The translations under genes and the position numbers were made by a program. This document shows positions 35,840-47,150 of a stretch of 64,000 nucleotides of DNA, in pieces. Where the stretch lies: NCBI RefSeq assembly GCF_937873765.1, contig NZ_CALMZC010000056.1:1-64000 (forward strand), given 5' to 3'. Positions within the stretch are counted from its first letter, which is position 1. The number at the start of each line of letters is the position of its first letter. The notes under the pieces were generated by a model, which was given only the letters and a program-made list of their open reading frames with translations, did no database searches and was not told where the DNA came from. This stretch comes from an uncultured Thiothrix sp. Lineage in GTDB: Bacteria > Pseudomonadota > Gammaproteobacteria > Thiotrichales > Thiotrichaceae.

Positions 35840-36839
35840 GCTGTTTTAACTCCTTGAGTCTTTGCAATAAACGCTCAGTAAATATTTTATCTAAACGCGC
35901 TTCAATCGGCAGATACCAAACTTTATTAGTCAGGTCTGCCGGAAAATTTCGACATTTTACCGCATCCTTTTCCGTCATCAGTATCGGTAAATCATCCCGA
36001 AACTTAAGATCTTCAACAGTAAAGGCATGATGATCAGGAAAAACATGCTCAATTAAAATTAAACCTGCTTGTTTTAGGCTACTAAAAAAGCGCGCTGGAT
36101 TACCAATACCTGTGACAGCGTGCACACTTCGGCCTTGAAATAAACTTAGCTCACGCTGCTCTGCACCCACCAAAGCCTGTAACTGATTGCCACCCATTTG
36201 CATGGCATATTCACCTTGCTGGGCAAGTCCATTCGTGACTACAAAATCGCATTCTTGTAAGCGTGCTGGCTTTTCACGTAAGGGGCCAGCAGGTAGGCAA
36301 TCGCCATTGCCAAAGCGCCGCACGCCATCTATGACGGCAATTTCTAAATCGCGTTTCATGCGATAATGCTGAAGACCATCGTCTGAAATGACGATATTGC
36401 AGGCAGTTTGTGCAAGTAAATAGCTTATTGCTGCATTGCGATCCCTACCAATCACTAACGGGGCTGCAGTACGTTGCACGATTAACAAAGGCTCATCCCC
36501 TACTTCAGCCGCTACATCCTGCGCTTGTACGAGTTTGACAGCCAGTTGCTTGCCACCAAAGCCACGACTCACCACGCCCGGCTGAAAACCTGCCATCCGT
36601 AATTGCTCAATCAGCCAAATCACCAATGGCGTCTTACCCGTACCGCCTACTGTGATATTTCCAACCACCATGATAGGTACTGGAAAAGGCTGTTGCTCCA
36701 AGCTCAATTTAGTACGCCGCTGCTGGGCAAGATAGCAGAAGAGATAACTCAAGGGGCTTAAGATAGTGCGAGCAAGCGGGCGGTTTTCATACCAAACCGA
36801 CTCCAACCAAGCACTTAAACGCTGCTGAGCAGCACTCAT
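35832..36839 (-). CDS. lpxK: Tetraacyldisaccharide 4'-kinase LpxK
   Basis: 335 residues. The P-loop [14 protein letters not shown] (60-73), [32 protein letters not shown] and LTEKDAVK-like [13 protein letters not shown] follow in family order. It phosphorylates the lipid A precursor at the inner membrane. Its gene overlaps msbA upstream and ycaR downstream, which couples lipid A finishing to transport. Confidence 0.96.
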   Translation of the reverse strand: MSAAQQRLSAWLESVWYENRPLARTILSPLSYLFCYLAQQRRTKLSLEQQPFPVPIMVVGNITVGGTGKTPLVIWLIEQLRMAGFQPGVVSRGFGGKQLAVKLVQAQDVAAEVGDEPLLIVQRTAAPLVIGRDRNAAISYLLAQTACNIVISDDGLQHYRMKRDLEIAVIDGVRRFGNGDCLPAGPLREKPARLQECDFVVTNGLAQQGEYAMQMGGNQLQALVGAEQRELSLFQGRSVHAVTGIGNPARFFSSLKQAGLILIEHVFPDHHAFTVEDLKFRDDLPILMTEKDAVKCRNFPADLTNKVWYLPIEARLDKIFTERLLQRLKELKQHG

Positions 36840-38596
36840 ACCGGTGCTGACTCAGAAAACTGCATGGCATGTAAACGCGCATATTGTCCATTTAACGACA
36901 GTAATTCGGTATGCGTGCCCGATTCAATAATCTCACCGTCATGCATCACTAAAATGCAATCGGCATTTTCAATCGTGGATAAGCGATGCGCAATCATGAA
37001 AGTGGTGCGGCCTTGCAAGAGATGTTCTAAACCCGCTTTAATATGCCGCTCGGACTCCGTGTCTAAAGCGGAAGTGGCTTCATCTAAAATCAAAATCGGG
37101 GCTTCGGATAAAATTGCGCGGGCAATCGCTAACCGCTGGCGCTGCCCACCCGATAGCAAAACCCCATTATCGCCAATCACCGTATCCAAACCTTGTGGCA
37201 GTTGCTCAATAAACTCTAAAGCATGCGCCGCTTCTGCGGCTGCCCGAATTCTAGCTAAAGGCGCAGATTGCATTTCGCCATAGGCAATATTATTCCGAAT
37301 CGTGTCATTGAAAAGCACAATATCCTGCCCGACATAAGCGATTTGCCGCCGTAAATCTTGCAAACGCAGCTCTGGCAATGAAAGGCCATCTAATTCAATT
37401 TGTCCAGTTTGATAATCGTAAAAGCGCACTAATAAATTCACTAGCGTCGTTTTACCGCTACCCGAACGTCCTACTAAAGCAATTTTTTGCCCCGGATTGA
37501 CCGTGAATGAGATATTCTTTAAAACGAGTTTATCCATATTAGGATAACTAAAACCAACATTCTTAAACTCAACTCGCCCCGCACAGCCCTCTAAATGGCG
37601 CGTACCTGTATCCACCTCTGCTGGTTCATCTAAAAGCTGAAAGATACTTTCCCCGGCAGCAATGCCACGCTGTAATTGCCCATTTAATTGGGTGAGATTA
37701 CGTAAAGGGGTCAGCAGCATAATCATCGCCAAAATAAAAGACATGAAAATACCGGGTGACAAAGTTTCTAAGGTAGATTCACGGGTAGCAATATAGACAA
37801 TCGCTGCTAAAGCCACGGCTACTAAAAACTGCACTAAAGGTGTTGATAATAACTCGGTCAATAAGCGCTTCATTTCAAGCTGCATATTATGCTCATTCGC
37901 CTGTTTGAAGCGCTGGGACTCATACTGCTCGCCATTGAAAATACGCACCACTTTATAGCCTTGCACCAGTTCATTACTAATTTGGGTAACTTCGCCCATT
38001 GAGTTCTGAACATGCTGACTTAAACGGCGTAAGCGTTTGGTTGCATATAAAATCACGATAGTAATGAGTGGTAGAATAATCAATAGACCTAAACTCAATT
38101 GCCAACTGCGATAAAACATTAAGGCTAATAGGCCAATAATGGTCGCCGTCTCTTGAATGAGCACCGTAATCCCACGGGTAGCTGCAGTGGCGAGTTGATC
38201 GGTGTAAAAGGTTAAGTGAGATAGCAAACTGCCCGCACTATGCTGCTGGAAATACGGCACAGGCAAGCGTAAGAGATGATTAAACACATCACCGCGAATC
38301 TGTTGCACCACACTGCGCCCAACTAGCCCCATGAAATAACCGGAGACAAACATCGCCACACCGCGTAACAGGAAAATCCCCATAATCCCTAAAGGCAGCC
38401 AAGCAATCACCTCTGGGTCACGCTGTAAAATCGCTTTATCCAGCAAAGGCCCCATAATGTAAGCAAACATCGGCTGAGTGATGGCGCCAATTAATAAACC
38501 GAGAATGGCAAACGACAGATACGGCCAATAGCGCAGAGAATAGCTGGCTAAACGTCGATAGACTTGTAAACCAGCAATTCGAGGGGATTGAGACAT
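36836..38596 (-). CDS. msbA: Lipid A flippase MsbA
   Basis: 586 residues: six membrane helices in the first 310, then a nucleotide-binding domain with Walker A GRSGSGKTTLV, signature LSGGQRQRLAIARA, Walker B PILILDEATSALD and switch IAHRLST. This is a half-transporter that dimerises and flips lipid A-core across the inner membrane. Length fits MsbA and the operon partners support the name. Confidence 0.95.
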   Translation of the reverse strand: MSQSPRIAGLQVYRRLASYSLRYWPYLSFAILGLLIGAITQPMFAYIMGPLLDKAILQRDPEVIAWLPLGIMGIFLLRGVAMFVSGYFMGLVGRSVVQQIRGDVFNHLLRLPVPYFQQHSAGSLLSHLTFYTDQLATAATRGITVLIQETATIIGLLALMFYRSWQLSLGLLIILPLITIVILYATKRLRRLSQHVQNSMGEVTQISNELVQGYKVVRIFNGEQYESQRFKQANEHNMQLEMKRLLTELLSTPLVQFLVAVALAAIVYIATRESTLETLSPGIFMSFILAMIMLLTPLRNLTQLNGQLQRGIAAGESIFQLLDEPAEVDTGTRHLEGCAGRVEFKNVGFSYPNMDKLVLKNISFTVNPGQKIALVGRSGSGKTTLVNLLVRFYDYQTGQIELDGLSLPELRLQDLRRQIAYVGQDIVLFNDTIRNNIAYGEMQSAPLARIRAAAEAAHALEFIEQLPQGLDTVIGDNGVLLSGGQRQRLAIARAILSEAPILILDEATSALDTESERHIKAGLEHLLQGRTTFMIAHRLSTIENADCILVMHDGEIIESGTHTELLSLNGQYARLHAMQFSESAPV

Positions 38597-38601
38597 GCGC
38601 G

Positions 38602-39036
38602 CTACTTCTGCCGCTCAGCTTGGGTAGTCGCCATCGAGAAATTAGTTAAACCTAAACGCCCCGCAATATCCATCGCAGTGACCACAGCTTGATAATTGAC
38701 ATTCGCATCTGCAGAAATGACCAAGGCCGGCGTGCCCTGCATACTATTTAAGACTTCAGTCATGGCTTGGAAGAGAGTCTCAGGTTGGGTATTCAAAACT
38801 TCCCGCCCATTTACATAATAACGCCCCTGACTGTCAATCAGTAACTCGATTTTATTCTGCAGATTTTGCGTAGCTGGATTTTTGCTAGCAGTAGGCAGGG
38901 CAATTTTTAAGGCCGAATTATGATTGAAGGTCGTGGTCACCATAAAGAAAATCAGCAGTAAAAACACCACATCAATCATGGAAGTTAAATCGACATCCAC
39001 ATGACTGGTTTCGCGGGTGCGGAATTTCATGCTCAA
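38602..39036 (-). CDS. exbD: ExbD/TolR-family protein
   Basis: 144 residues with one N-terminal membrane helix holding the essential Asp22 (LTSMIDVVFLLLIFFMV), then a periplasmic domain. With ExbB it makes a proton-driven motor. In this operon position, beside msbA, the pair is often annotated ExbBD. No TonB gene is adjacent, so its client is open. Confidence 0.9.
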   Translation of the reverse strand: MSMKFRTRETSHVDVDLTSMIDVVFLLLIFFMVTTTFNHNSALKIALPTASKNPATQNLQNKIELLIDSQGRYYVNGREVLNTQPETLFQAMTEVLNSMQGTPALVISADANVNYQAVVTAMDIAGRLGLTNFSMATTQAERQK

Positions 39037-39752
39037 GCTCCACTGGCCATGCGTTGGCGGGCAGCCGCAATGGCCGCTGCGGCTTTCTCATTCGCACTCA
39101 ACTGCGCTGGATTAGTCGCAACATTGGCACTTGCTGTTGGACGGCGATTATTATGCTGATTGACAACTTCAATCAATTTAACCGCTTCCTGCTCCATGCT
39201 AATGACATAATTATCCACTTTCGCCTTCAAGAAACGATGAAAAATCACCGCTACTAAAGCGACTACTAGGCCTGCTGCGGTGGTGATCAAGGCTTCAGAA
39301 ATCCCGCCCGCAACAGCAGCGGGATCACCCGCCCCTGCTTTAGAGATTTGACTAAAGGAACTAATCATTCCAAACACCGTTCCCAATAAGCCCATCAGTG
39401 GCGAGATCGAGCCAATGGTGGCAAGTGCGGGCAAGTAGCGCTCTAAACGATGCACTGCATGCCGTCCGGCTTCTTCGACATTTTCTTTCATCACATGGCG
39501 CGGCAGATTACTACTGGCTAAGCCCGTAGCCAGCACACTGCCGACTACTGAGTTTGAGCCTAAATTATCAATGGCATTTTTTGATACCTGCCCGGCTGCA
39601 GCTAATTGACGTGCCATTTCGACATCAGCCACTGGGATGACTTTACTGCGACGTAAAGCCCAAAAGCGTTCAAAAATAATCGCCAGCGCTACAATAGAGG
39701 CGAGGATGATCGGAATCATCATCACACCGCCTGCTATAATTACTTCTAACAT
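39033..39752 (-). CDS. exbB: ExbB/TolQ/MotA-family proton channel subunit
   Basis: 239 residues with three membrane segments: the N-terminal IIAGGVMMIPIILASIVALAI, then ALATIGSISPLMGLLGTVFGM and ALITTAAGLVVALVAVIFH. The GLLGTVxGM motif is diagnostic. It pairs with ExbD, whose gene it overlaps by four bases. It is the first gene of the exbB-exbD-msbA-lpxK-ycaR-kdsB operon. Confidence 0.92.
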   Translation of the reverse strand: MLEVIIAGGVMMIPIILASIVALAIIFERFWALRRSKVIPVADVEMARQLAAAGQVSKNAIDNLGSNSVVGSVLATGLASSNLPRHVMKENVEEAGRHAVHRLERYLPALATIGSISPLMGLLGTVFGMISSFSQISKAGAGDPAAVAGGISEALITTAAGLVVALVAVIFHRFLKAKVDNYVISMEQEAVKLIEVVNQHNNRRPTASANVATNPAQLSANEKAAAAIAAARQRMASGA

Positions 39753-39845
39753 GGGTTCAGCCTCATTTACTTTTTATCAATTAGCCTAAGCATTTTAATG
39801 GCTCATTTTCCCGACCAACGGTGAAACCTTCGCTGAATGCTGGCT

Positions 39846-40868
<1,023 letters not shown>

Positions 40869-41134
40869 TCAGCCCTAAAGCAAGATAAGAGGGGCTTATT
40901 TTGCCTAAAACTACTCAAACTGACTAGGGCTTGCTGAGTTCAATCGAAGCTAGCTGACTAAACTTAGTTAAATAAGAATTAGCCGGCTTATAAGAATACT
41001 AGAATTAAAAATATCAATTTTAAATTTCACCTATTAAGTTGTTCTTAACCGTTCATCCTCGATAATTGCTGGGTTTCAGTTGAGTATTTATTATTAAAAA
41101 ACTGATTAAAACCAACAATAGAAAGGCTAACACG

Positions 41135-41743
41135 ATGACACCATTCGATGACTCTAATAATGATACTAACCTAGAGCACAATATCTTTGAAAATCATGTA
41201 TTTAATGATCAAGAATATAATAAACTACCTGAATCTATTGAAACTAAACTCCAGATCACTGAAGTTGCCGACCCTTTACTAAGACGTGTGGGTAACTCTT
41301 ATCAGATTTTAGCAGCCGCAATAATTCGTGCTACACAATCCAAACGAGAACTGCAAGCTAGAATTGCTGAAGCACAACAACAAATTGAGCATAATCAACA
41401 GCGCCTAACCCAAATTTCTGAGCAAATCATTGAAAATCAAGTAGATGTTTTACCAAAAGATGAATACTCAGCCTACCAACAGCTTGCCACTATGAATAGT
41501 TGTATCCGTGAAAAGCACTACAACAACTTAGCCAATCACCTGACAGAACTTTCACAAGCTGAACATCATAGTTTACCTACTATTATTGACTCGATGCGTG
41601 CTGAGCTTGATTTAATTGAAGCCCTCGCTCAAAAAATTAAGATTTTAGAAAATTTAAAGGAAGCCTATAAGAATCAGCGCTACTTTCAAGACTACTATCA
41701 ACAAGCTGACGAAGAATTCAAAAAACTTCTTAATCAATATTAG
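41135..41743 (+). CDS. Coiled-coil protein of unknown function
   Basis: 202 residues, acidic and rich in Gln, Glu and Leu, with long helical stretches (ELQARIAEAQQQIEHNQQRL and ELDLIEALAQKIKILENLKE) predicted as coiled coils. No signal peptide or membrane segment, so cytoplasmic. GAAAGG lies upstream of the start. It is the first of three same-strand genes of similar type. I recognise no family. Confidence 0.6.
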   Translation: MTPFDDSNNDTNLEHNIFENHVFNDQEYNKLPESIETKLQITEVADPLLRRVGNSYQILAAAIIRATQSKRELQARIAEAQQQIEHNQQRLTQISEQIIENQVDVLPKDEYSAYQQLATMNSCIREKHYNNLANHLTELSQAEHHSLPTIIDSMRAELDLIEALAQKIKILENLKEAYKNQRYFQDYYQQADEEFKKLLNQY

Positions 41744-41827
41744 TATTATTTTATATAAGAACTTATGGATTGGCCTGATAGCTTGGCTAGTTAACCAGTA
41801 ATAAGCCGCTTCTTAGTAAGCATTTAT

Positions 41828-41853
41828 GAATCCCTATAAGCCTTTAGGGATTC
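41828..41853. other. Perfect hairpin between the first two coiled-coil genes
   Basis: GAATCCCTA and TAGGGATTC form a 9-bp stem with an 8-base loop. There is no T-run on either strand, so an mRNA-stability or partial-termination role is more likely than full termination. Confidence 0.4.
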
Positions 41854-41922
41854 GAAAAATCAGTGGTAGATGAAAACCCAGCCCTAAATCCACTGAGCGT
41901 TTTATAGTTGAGTGTGAACATA

Positions 41923-42654
41923 ATGCAGTATCAAACCCATATTAATTTCATGCCCTCTTTACGTAATTTTTACCTTAAAAATGGCAACTATCGTAAAGCT
42001 GCCAATAAAGTTCTAGCCGCTTGGGCAAAAAGCCAAAATCAACATATTTTTAAAGATACTCAGGTATTTCAGGGCTTCAACTTAACTAATCATGGTGAGA
42101 ATAGAATTCAATATTGCCGTAAATATGATTTACATAATGCTAGTCGCTTAGTCACCCAACAGGGTGAGGACATCTGTACTTTTTTATTTGTAGGTACTCA
42201 TGAGGAAGTGGAGGAGTGGCTAGATACAAACCGAGGTCTTACTGAAGATAGGTTTGAGCCAGCTTTACCAGCTTTATCACTAACGACCTCTCACCTTAGT
42301 GTGAGTTTGCCTTCAAAATACACCAAGAGCTATTTGCAGCAACTTAGGACTACAATTGATACACTCAAACTAGAGTTAGCTCAGTATAAAGACTCCTTCC
42401 AAGATATAGATATCAGCTCTAAAAACTATAATGATGAAGCTAGAAAAAGTCTGGTTAATCAATTTGCTATGCAAAATGCAAGCGCTTTTAAAAATCAGCT
42501 GAGCACTATAAAACAATTAACAAAAGTTAAAAATACCACAAAAGCTATCGAGCAAGCTGAAACTTTAGAGCTATTCACTGTGTTTATAAATACAAAACTT
42601 ATATATATCAAAACTTTACAAGAGTATTTAGACGTTTCCAAAAACCTACACTAA
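41923..42654 (+). CDS. Protein with RelE-like N-terminus and coiled-coil C-terminus
   Basis: 243 residues from the ATG at 41923. A TTG five codons upstream is an alternative. The first 100 residues (MPSLRNFYLKNGNYRKAANK, RIQYCRKYDLHNASRLVTQ, TFLFVGTHEEVEEWLD) have the strand-helix pattern of RelE/ParE-type proteins. These include the basic residues before a central strand and the FLFVGTHEEVEEWL ending seen in the RelE-like heads of some UvrD-family helicases. The rest is helical. No known family is claimed. It lies between two coiled-coil genes and may work with them. Confidence 0.5.
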   Translation: MQYQTHINFMPSLRNFYLKNGNYRKAANKVLAAWAKSQNQHIFKDTQVFQGFNLTNHGENRIQYCRKYDLHNASRLVTQQGEDICTFLFVGTHEEVEEWLDTNRGLTEDRFEPALPALSLTTSHLSVSLPSKYTKSYLQQLRTTIDTLKLELAQYKDSFQDIDISSKNYNDEARKSLVNQFAMQNASAFKNQLSTIKQLTKVKNTTKAIEQAETLELFTVFINTKLIYIKTLQEYLDVSKNLH

Positions 42655-42667
42655 TAAAGGAATCCCC

Positions 42668-43231
42668 ATGACTAACCCGCAGGCTATACAACGAGCTATT
42701 GAACAACTAATAGCAAGTTCGAAAATCAATAGAGAGAATATTGAAAACGGAAAGGCAACTAGCACTCATTTACGTGATGAGATTCAAATTGCTAGCCTTG
42801 AATTAGAACGCTCTACGTTTAGCTTACAAGCCCACACTAGTGAAAAAGAAAATCTTGTACTTAGCCGAAAGGCCATCAGTGAAGATGACTGCGGCTTTTT
42901 AAACGCTTCGATTGAGACGATTAGTCAGCATGTTAAAGACCATCAGACCGATGAAGCCTTAGCACTTAGTGGTAAACTTGAAAAAAATGTTACTCTGCTG
43001 CGTAAGCGCCTCCAATATATTGCTGCCTTAGAACAACTAGTGCATGAATATGAGCAAGAAAAACAGCTTCGTGCCAAATTAAAAGCTGTTGCTGAGGTAT
43101 TAGGTCTTGATGTAAACGGTGAAGAAAAACCGATCAAATTCATACCGGCTGAAGAGGATCAAGCCTTTACTATTCCTGTGTTGGATGCATATCCACCCGA
43201 CGAACCTGCTTTTAACCCTACACTTCACTAA
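42668..43231 (+). CDS. Coiled-coil protein of unknown function
   Basis: 187 residues. Almost all of the first 145 is helical (QIASLELERSTFSLQAHTSE, LRKRLQYIAALEQLVHEYEQ). The acidic C-terminal tail is Pro-rich (DAYPPDEPAFNP). AAAGGA precedes the ATG, 13 bases after the previous stop, so it is co-transcribed with it. Cytoplasmic by appearance. Family not recognised. Confidence 0.6.
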   Translation: MTNPQAIQRAIEQLIASSKINRENIENGKATSTHLRDEIQIASLELERSTFSLQAHTSEKENLVLSRKAISEDDCGFLNASIETISQHVKDHQTDEALALSGKLEKNVTLLRKRLQYIAALEQLVHEYEQEKQLRAKLKAVAEVLGLDVNGEEKPIKFIPAEEDQAFTIPVLDAYPPDEPAFNPTLH

Positions 43232-43254
43232 GCACCTACTACTAGTCTCTAACT

Positions 43255-43283
43255 GGCAATCATTAGTTTGAATAATGATTGCC
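43255..43283 (+). terminator. Stem-loop after the coiled-coil cluster
   Basis: GGCAATCATTA pairs with TAATGATTGCC (11 bp, perfect, 7-base loop), 24 bases after the last stop. The T-run is weak, but position and stem strength suggest it separates this cluster from glcD. Confidence 0.55.
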
Positions 43284-43351
43284 TAATAACTTTGCCTGTT
43301 CCTTAATCCACGCTAAAGTACTCATACAGCCACTTTCCAGCAGCGAGTCTT

Positions 43352-44827
43352 ATGTTAAGTTCAAATTTTCAGCCCGACCGTGAGCTATTAATTGCTGCCT
43401 TACAAGCGATTCACCCTAAGCCTTTAATCTTGACTAAACCTGAAGAGCTGAAGCCTTATGAATGCGATGGTTTGAGTGCTTATCGAAAGTTACCTCTTGT
43501 CGTAGTTTTGCCAGACACACTGGAACAAGTTCAGTCTATTTTGCGAATTTGCCATGCCCAGAAAGTCCCCGTCGTTGCACGGGGTGCGGGCACAGGCTTA
43601 TCGGGGGGAGCTTTGCCGCATGAACAAGGTGTTTTATTGAGTTTGGCGAAATTCACCCAGATTCTGGAGATTAACCCAGAGCGCCGTACCGCGACCGTTC
43701 AACCCGGAGTGCGTAATCTGGCGATAACTCAAGCGGTCGATCACTTAGGGCTTTACTATGCCCCTGATCCCTCCTCACAAATCGCCTGCACGATTGGGGG
43801 AAATGTGGCGGAAAACTCCGGCGGCGTACATTGCCTAAAATACGGCTTAACGGTACATAATATTCTGCAAATTAAACTCGTGACGATTGAAGGTGAGCTG
43901 CTCACGATAGGTAGTCACAGCCTCGATGCGCCCGGCTATGATCTATTAGCCCTAATAACTGGCTCGGAAGGCATGCTGGGAGTCATTGTCGAAGTCACAG
44001 TTAAATTGCTGCCCAAACCTGAGCGCGTACAAGTGTTGCTCGCAGCTTTTGACGATGTGATTAAAGCGGGTGCTACGGTCGGAGCGATTATTTCTGCAGG
44101 GATTATTCCGGCAGGCTTAGAAATGATGGATGGCCCTGCGATTCAAGCGGCTGAAGATTTTGCGCAGGCGGGCTATCCCACCAATGCAGCCGCGATTCTC
44201 CTCTGTGAACTGGATGGGACAAATGCCGAGGTCTCTGAGCAACTCATGCGTGTTCACGATATTTTGCTCCAAAGTGCTGCGACGGAAGTGCGTACGGCTA
44301 AAGATGCTCAAGAACGCGCTACCTTTTGGAAAGGGCGCAAATCCGCCTTCCCTGCCGTGGGGCGCATTTCGCCGGATTATTACTGTATGGATGGCACAAT
44401 TCCCCGCAAACACTTGCCACAGGTATTACAGTCGATTAATGAGTTTTCCGAAGAATTTGGCTTGGCGGTTGCCAATGTGTTCCATGCTGGTGATGGCAAT
44501 CTACATCCCTTGATTCTGTTTGACGCGAATCAGCCGGGAGAACTCGAACGCGCTGAGGCCTTTGGTGGCAAGATTTTAGAGCTTTGTGTTCAGGTAGGCG
44601 GCACCATCACGGGCGAACACGGTGTTGGGATGGAAAAAATTAATCAAATGTGTGCGCAGTTTAATAATTTAGAACTCACCCAATTTCATGCAGTAAAAGC
44701 GGCCTTTGATCCTGAAGGTTTACTTAATCCCGGTAAAGCCGTACCGACTTTGCAACGCTGTGCTGAATTTGGTGCAATGCATGTGCATCAAGGACAACTG
44801 CCCCATGCTGAATTGGAGCGCTTTTAA
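43352..44827 (+). CDS. glcD: Glycolate oxidase FAD subunit GlcD
   Basis: 491 residues. The FAD-binding 4 domain (VVARGAGTGLSGGALPHEQG, CTIGGNVAENSGGVHCLKYG, LITGSEGMLGVIVEVTVKLL) is followed by the FAD-oxidase C domain (NVFHAGDGNLHPLILFD, GGTITGEHGVGMEK). It oxidises glycolate to glyoxylate and passes electrons through GlcF to the membrane. It is translationally coupled to glcE by TAATG. Confidence 0.95.
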   Translation: MLSSNFQPDRELLIAALQAIHPKPLILTKPEELKPYECDGLSAYRKLPLVVVLPDTLEQVQSILRICHAQKVPVVARGAGTGLSGGALPHEQGVLLSLAKFTQILEINPERRTATVQPGVRNLAITQAVDHLGLYYAPDPSSQIACTIGGNVAENSGGVHCLKYGLTVHNILQIKLVTIEGELLTIGSHSLDAPGYDLLALITGSEGMLGVIVEVTVKLLPKPERVQVLLAAFDDVIKAGATVGAIISAGIIPAGLEMMDGPAIQAAEDFAQAGYPTNAAAILLCELDGTNAEVSEQLMRVHDILLQSAATEVRTAKDAQERATFWKGRKSAFPAVGRISPDYYCMDGTIPRKHLPQVLQSINEFSEEFGLAVANVFHAGDGNLHPLILFDANQPGELERAEAFGGKILELCVQVGGTITGEHGVGMEKINQMCAQFNNLELTQFHAVKAAFDPEGLLNPGKAVPTLQRCAEFGAMHVHQGQLPHAELERF

Positions 44828-45903
44828 TGAAGGAGCACGATTTAAGTCCAGCTTTACAAGCGCGGGTATTAGACGCTTATGCACAAGGTAGAGCGTTAAA
44901 TATCCAAGCAGGCAATAGCAAAGCTTGGTATGGCAATCCTAGCCAAGGCGAAGTTCTCTCAGTTGCCAACCATCATGGAATTTTGAATTATGAGCCTAGC
45001 GAGCTAGTCATTACAGCACGCGCAGGCACGCCCTTAATTGAGTTAGAAACTGCTTTAGCGGCTGAAAATCAATGCTTAGCCTTTGAGCCACCGCATTTTG
45101 CTGCAACCGCTACCCTCGGCGGGACAATAGCTTGCAACTTCTCTGGTTCAGCGCGTCCCTACTTAGGAGCTGCACGCGATTTTATCTTGGGCTGCAAACT
45201 CATTAACGGTAAGGGTGAGATTCTCCAGTTTGGCGGCCAAGTCATGAAAAATGTCGCTGGCTACGATGTTTCGCGCTTAATGGCAGGCGCTCTAGGGACT
45301 TTAGGACTGCTATTGGAGATTTCTGTACGCGTATTACCTAAACCTGAAACGACACTCACTTTAATCAAAACCTTAAGTGCTAAAGACATGCTACAACAAG
45401 CCAATGCTTATGCACGCTTGCCTTTGCCACTCAGTGCTTGTGCTTATGTAGATGGACAAGCTTATATACGCTTAGCGGGGAGTGAGGGTTCGGTAAAACA
45501 AGCTGCGAAAATAATGGGCGGTGAGCCTTTGCCAGAGCATGAAAACTTCTGGTTCAAGTTGCGTGAACAGCAATTAGCTTTTTTCCAAACTGAACAAAAT
45601 CTCTGGCGTTTATCCTTACCCGCCGATACGGCTGTATTAACCCTAGAGGGTGAGCAAATTTATGACTGGGGTGGCGCTCAGCGCTGGTTGGTCAGTAATT
45701 TAGACGCAGCATCTCTTCGTGAACTAGTGACTAAAGCCGGTGGACATGCAACTTTATTTCGGCGCTCAGCTAAACCAACGCAAACGACTGCCAGCAGCTT
45801 CCAAGCTTTAAGTTCTGAGCTAATGCGCTATCATCGCCAGCTCAAGCAAGCCTTTGACCCGAGAGGTATTTTCAATCCTAATCGCTTGTATATTGGGCTT
45901 TAA
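44827..45903 (+). CDS. glcE: Glycolate oxidase subunit GlcE
   Basis: 358 residues, a shorter paralogue of GlcD with an FAD-binding domain (ELVITARAGTPLIELETALA, FEPPHFAATATLGGTIACNF, MKNVAGYDVSRLMAGALGTL) and a reduced C-terminal part ending FDPRGIFNPNRLY. It forms the oxidase with GlcD and GlcF. The start overlaps the glcD stop by one base. Confidence 0.94.
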   Translation: MKEHDLSPALQARVLDAYAQGRALNIQAGNSKAWYGNPSQGEVLSVANHHGILNYEPSELVITARAGTPLIELETALAAENQCLAFEPPHFAATATLGGTIACNFSGSARPYLGAARDFILGCKLINGKGEILQFGGQVMKNVAGYDVSRLMAGALGTLGLLLEISVRVLPKPETTLTLIKTLSAKDMLQQANAYARLPLPLSACAYVDGQAYIRLAGSEGSVKQAAKIMGGEPLPEHENFWFKLREQQLAFFQTEQNLWRLSLPADTAVLTLEGEQIYDWGGAQRWLVSNLDAASLRELVTKAGGHATLFRRSAKPTQTTASSFQALSSELMRYHRQLKQAFDPRGIFNPNRLYIGL

Positions 45904-45914
45904 AAGGGACTACG

Positions 45915-47150
45915 ATGCAAACTAAGTTAAGCGAAAAATATAAGCATAGTGCGCAAGGCCAAGAAGCCGAAGCGATTTTACGCGCTTGTGTACATTGCGG
46001 TTTTTGTACAGCCACTTGCCCGACTTATCAGCTTTTAGGGGATGAATTAGATGGCCCTCGTGGACGCATTTATCAGATTAAACAAGTCCTTGAAGGCGCT
46101 GAAGCGACTGCTACTATACGTACGCATTTAGATCGTTGTTTAACCTGTCGTTCTTGTGAGACTACCTGTCCTTCAGGGGTTCGCTATGGACGTTTAGTGG
46201 ATATTGGCCGAGAAATTATCGAGGAACAAACCGAGCGCCCTTGGCTAGAACAACTCCAACGCAAAGCACTACGCAATATTCTTCCCTACCCACAACGCTT
46301 CCGCCTGCTGTTAGCCTTAGGCTATTTAGTGAAGCCCGCCTTACCCACAAGTTTGGCGAAGAAACTCCCTGCACAACAAGGTAAGCGTTATCAATGGTCA
46401 CCGAAAACTCAGCCGCGTAAAGTGCTCGCTTTCGATGGTTGTGTGCAAACGGTGCTTACACCGTCCACCAATGCCGCCGCTGCTCGTGTCTTAGAAAAAC
46501 TAGGGATCGAATTAGTCAGTGTGCCGCAAGCGGGTTGTTGTGGCGCAGTCAGTCAGCATTTAGCAGCACCGGAAGAAGCCTTGAGCTTTATGCGCCGCAA
46601 TATTGATGCTTGGTGGCCACTGATTGAAGCAGGTGCAGAAGCGATTATGTTTAGTGCCAGTGGTTGTGGCGTAATGCTGAAAGCCTATGCGCAGCTACTC
46701 AAACACGATAGCGCTTATGCCGCTAAAGCCGAATGCGTGTCGGTTTTAGCCAAGGATCTCAGTGAACTGATCGCGGACAGTAAGTTTGGCTCGACGCATA
46801 TTCCAGCACATTTACAAAAAGTGGCCTTTCATAGTCCCTGTACTTTGCAGCATGGCTTGAAGCTCAATGGCATGGTTGAAAGCATTTTGCAAAAGGCTGG
46901 TTTTGAACTAACCCCCGTTGCCAATGCACATTTATGTTGCGGTTCAGCAGGCACTTACTCTATTTTGCAACCAGCACTTGCACAGCAATTATTAGCGAAT
47001 AAACTGGAACATTTACAGACTAATCAACCGCAAGTAATCGCCAGTGCTAATATTGGCTGTCAGATGCATTTGGCGAGTGAAGCTAAAACTCCGGTCGTGC
47101 ATTGGATTGAACTCCTCGACCAAGCTTTAGCCGACCCTATACTCAACTAA
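45915..47150 (+). CDS. glcF: Glycolate oxidase iron-sulfur subunit GlcF
   Basis: 411 residues. Two 4Fe-4S motifs, CVHCGFCTATCP and CLTCRSCETTCP, are followed by two CCG (heterodisulfide-reductase-like) domains with GCCGAVSQH and LCCGSAGTY. It carries electrons from GlcD and GlcE to the respiratory chain. It starts 11 bases after glcE, completing the glcDEF operon. No glcC regulator is adjacent. Confidence 0.95.
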   Translation: MQTKLSEKYKHSAQGQEAEAILRACVHCGFCTATCPTYQLLGDELDGPRGRIYQIKQVLEGAEATATIRTHLDRCLTCRSCETTCPSGVRYGRLVDIGREIIEEQTERPWLEQLQRKALRNILPYPQRFRLLLALGYLVKPALPTSLAKKLPAQQGKRYQWSPKTQPRKVLAFDGCVQTVLTPSTNAAAARVLEKLGIELVSVPQAGCCGAVSQHLAAPEEALSFMRRNIDAWWPLIEAGAEAIMFSASGCGVMLKAYAQLLKHDSAYAAKAECVSVLAKDLSELIADSKFGSTHIPAHLQKVAFHSPCTLQHGLKLNGMVESILQKAGFELTPVANAHLCCGSAGTYSILQPALAQQLLANKLEHLQTNQPQVIASANIGCQMHLASEAKTPVVHWIELLDQALADPILN

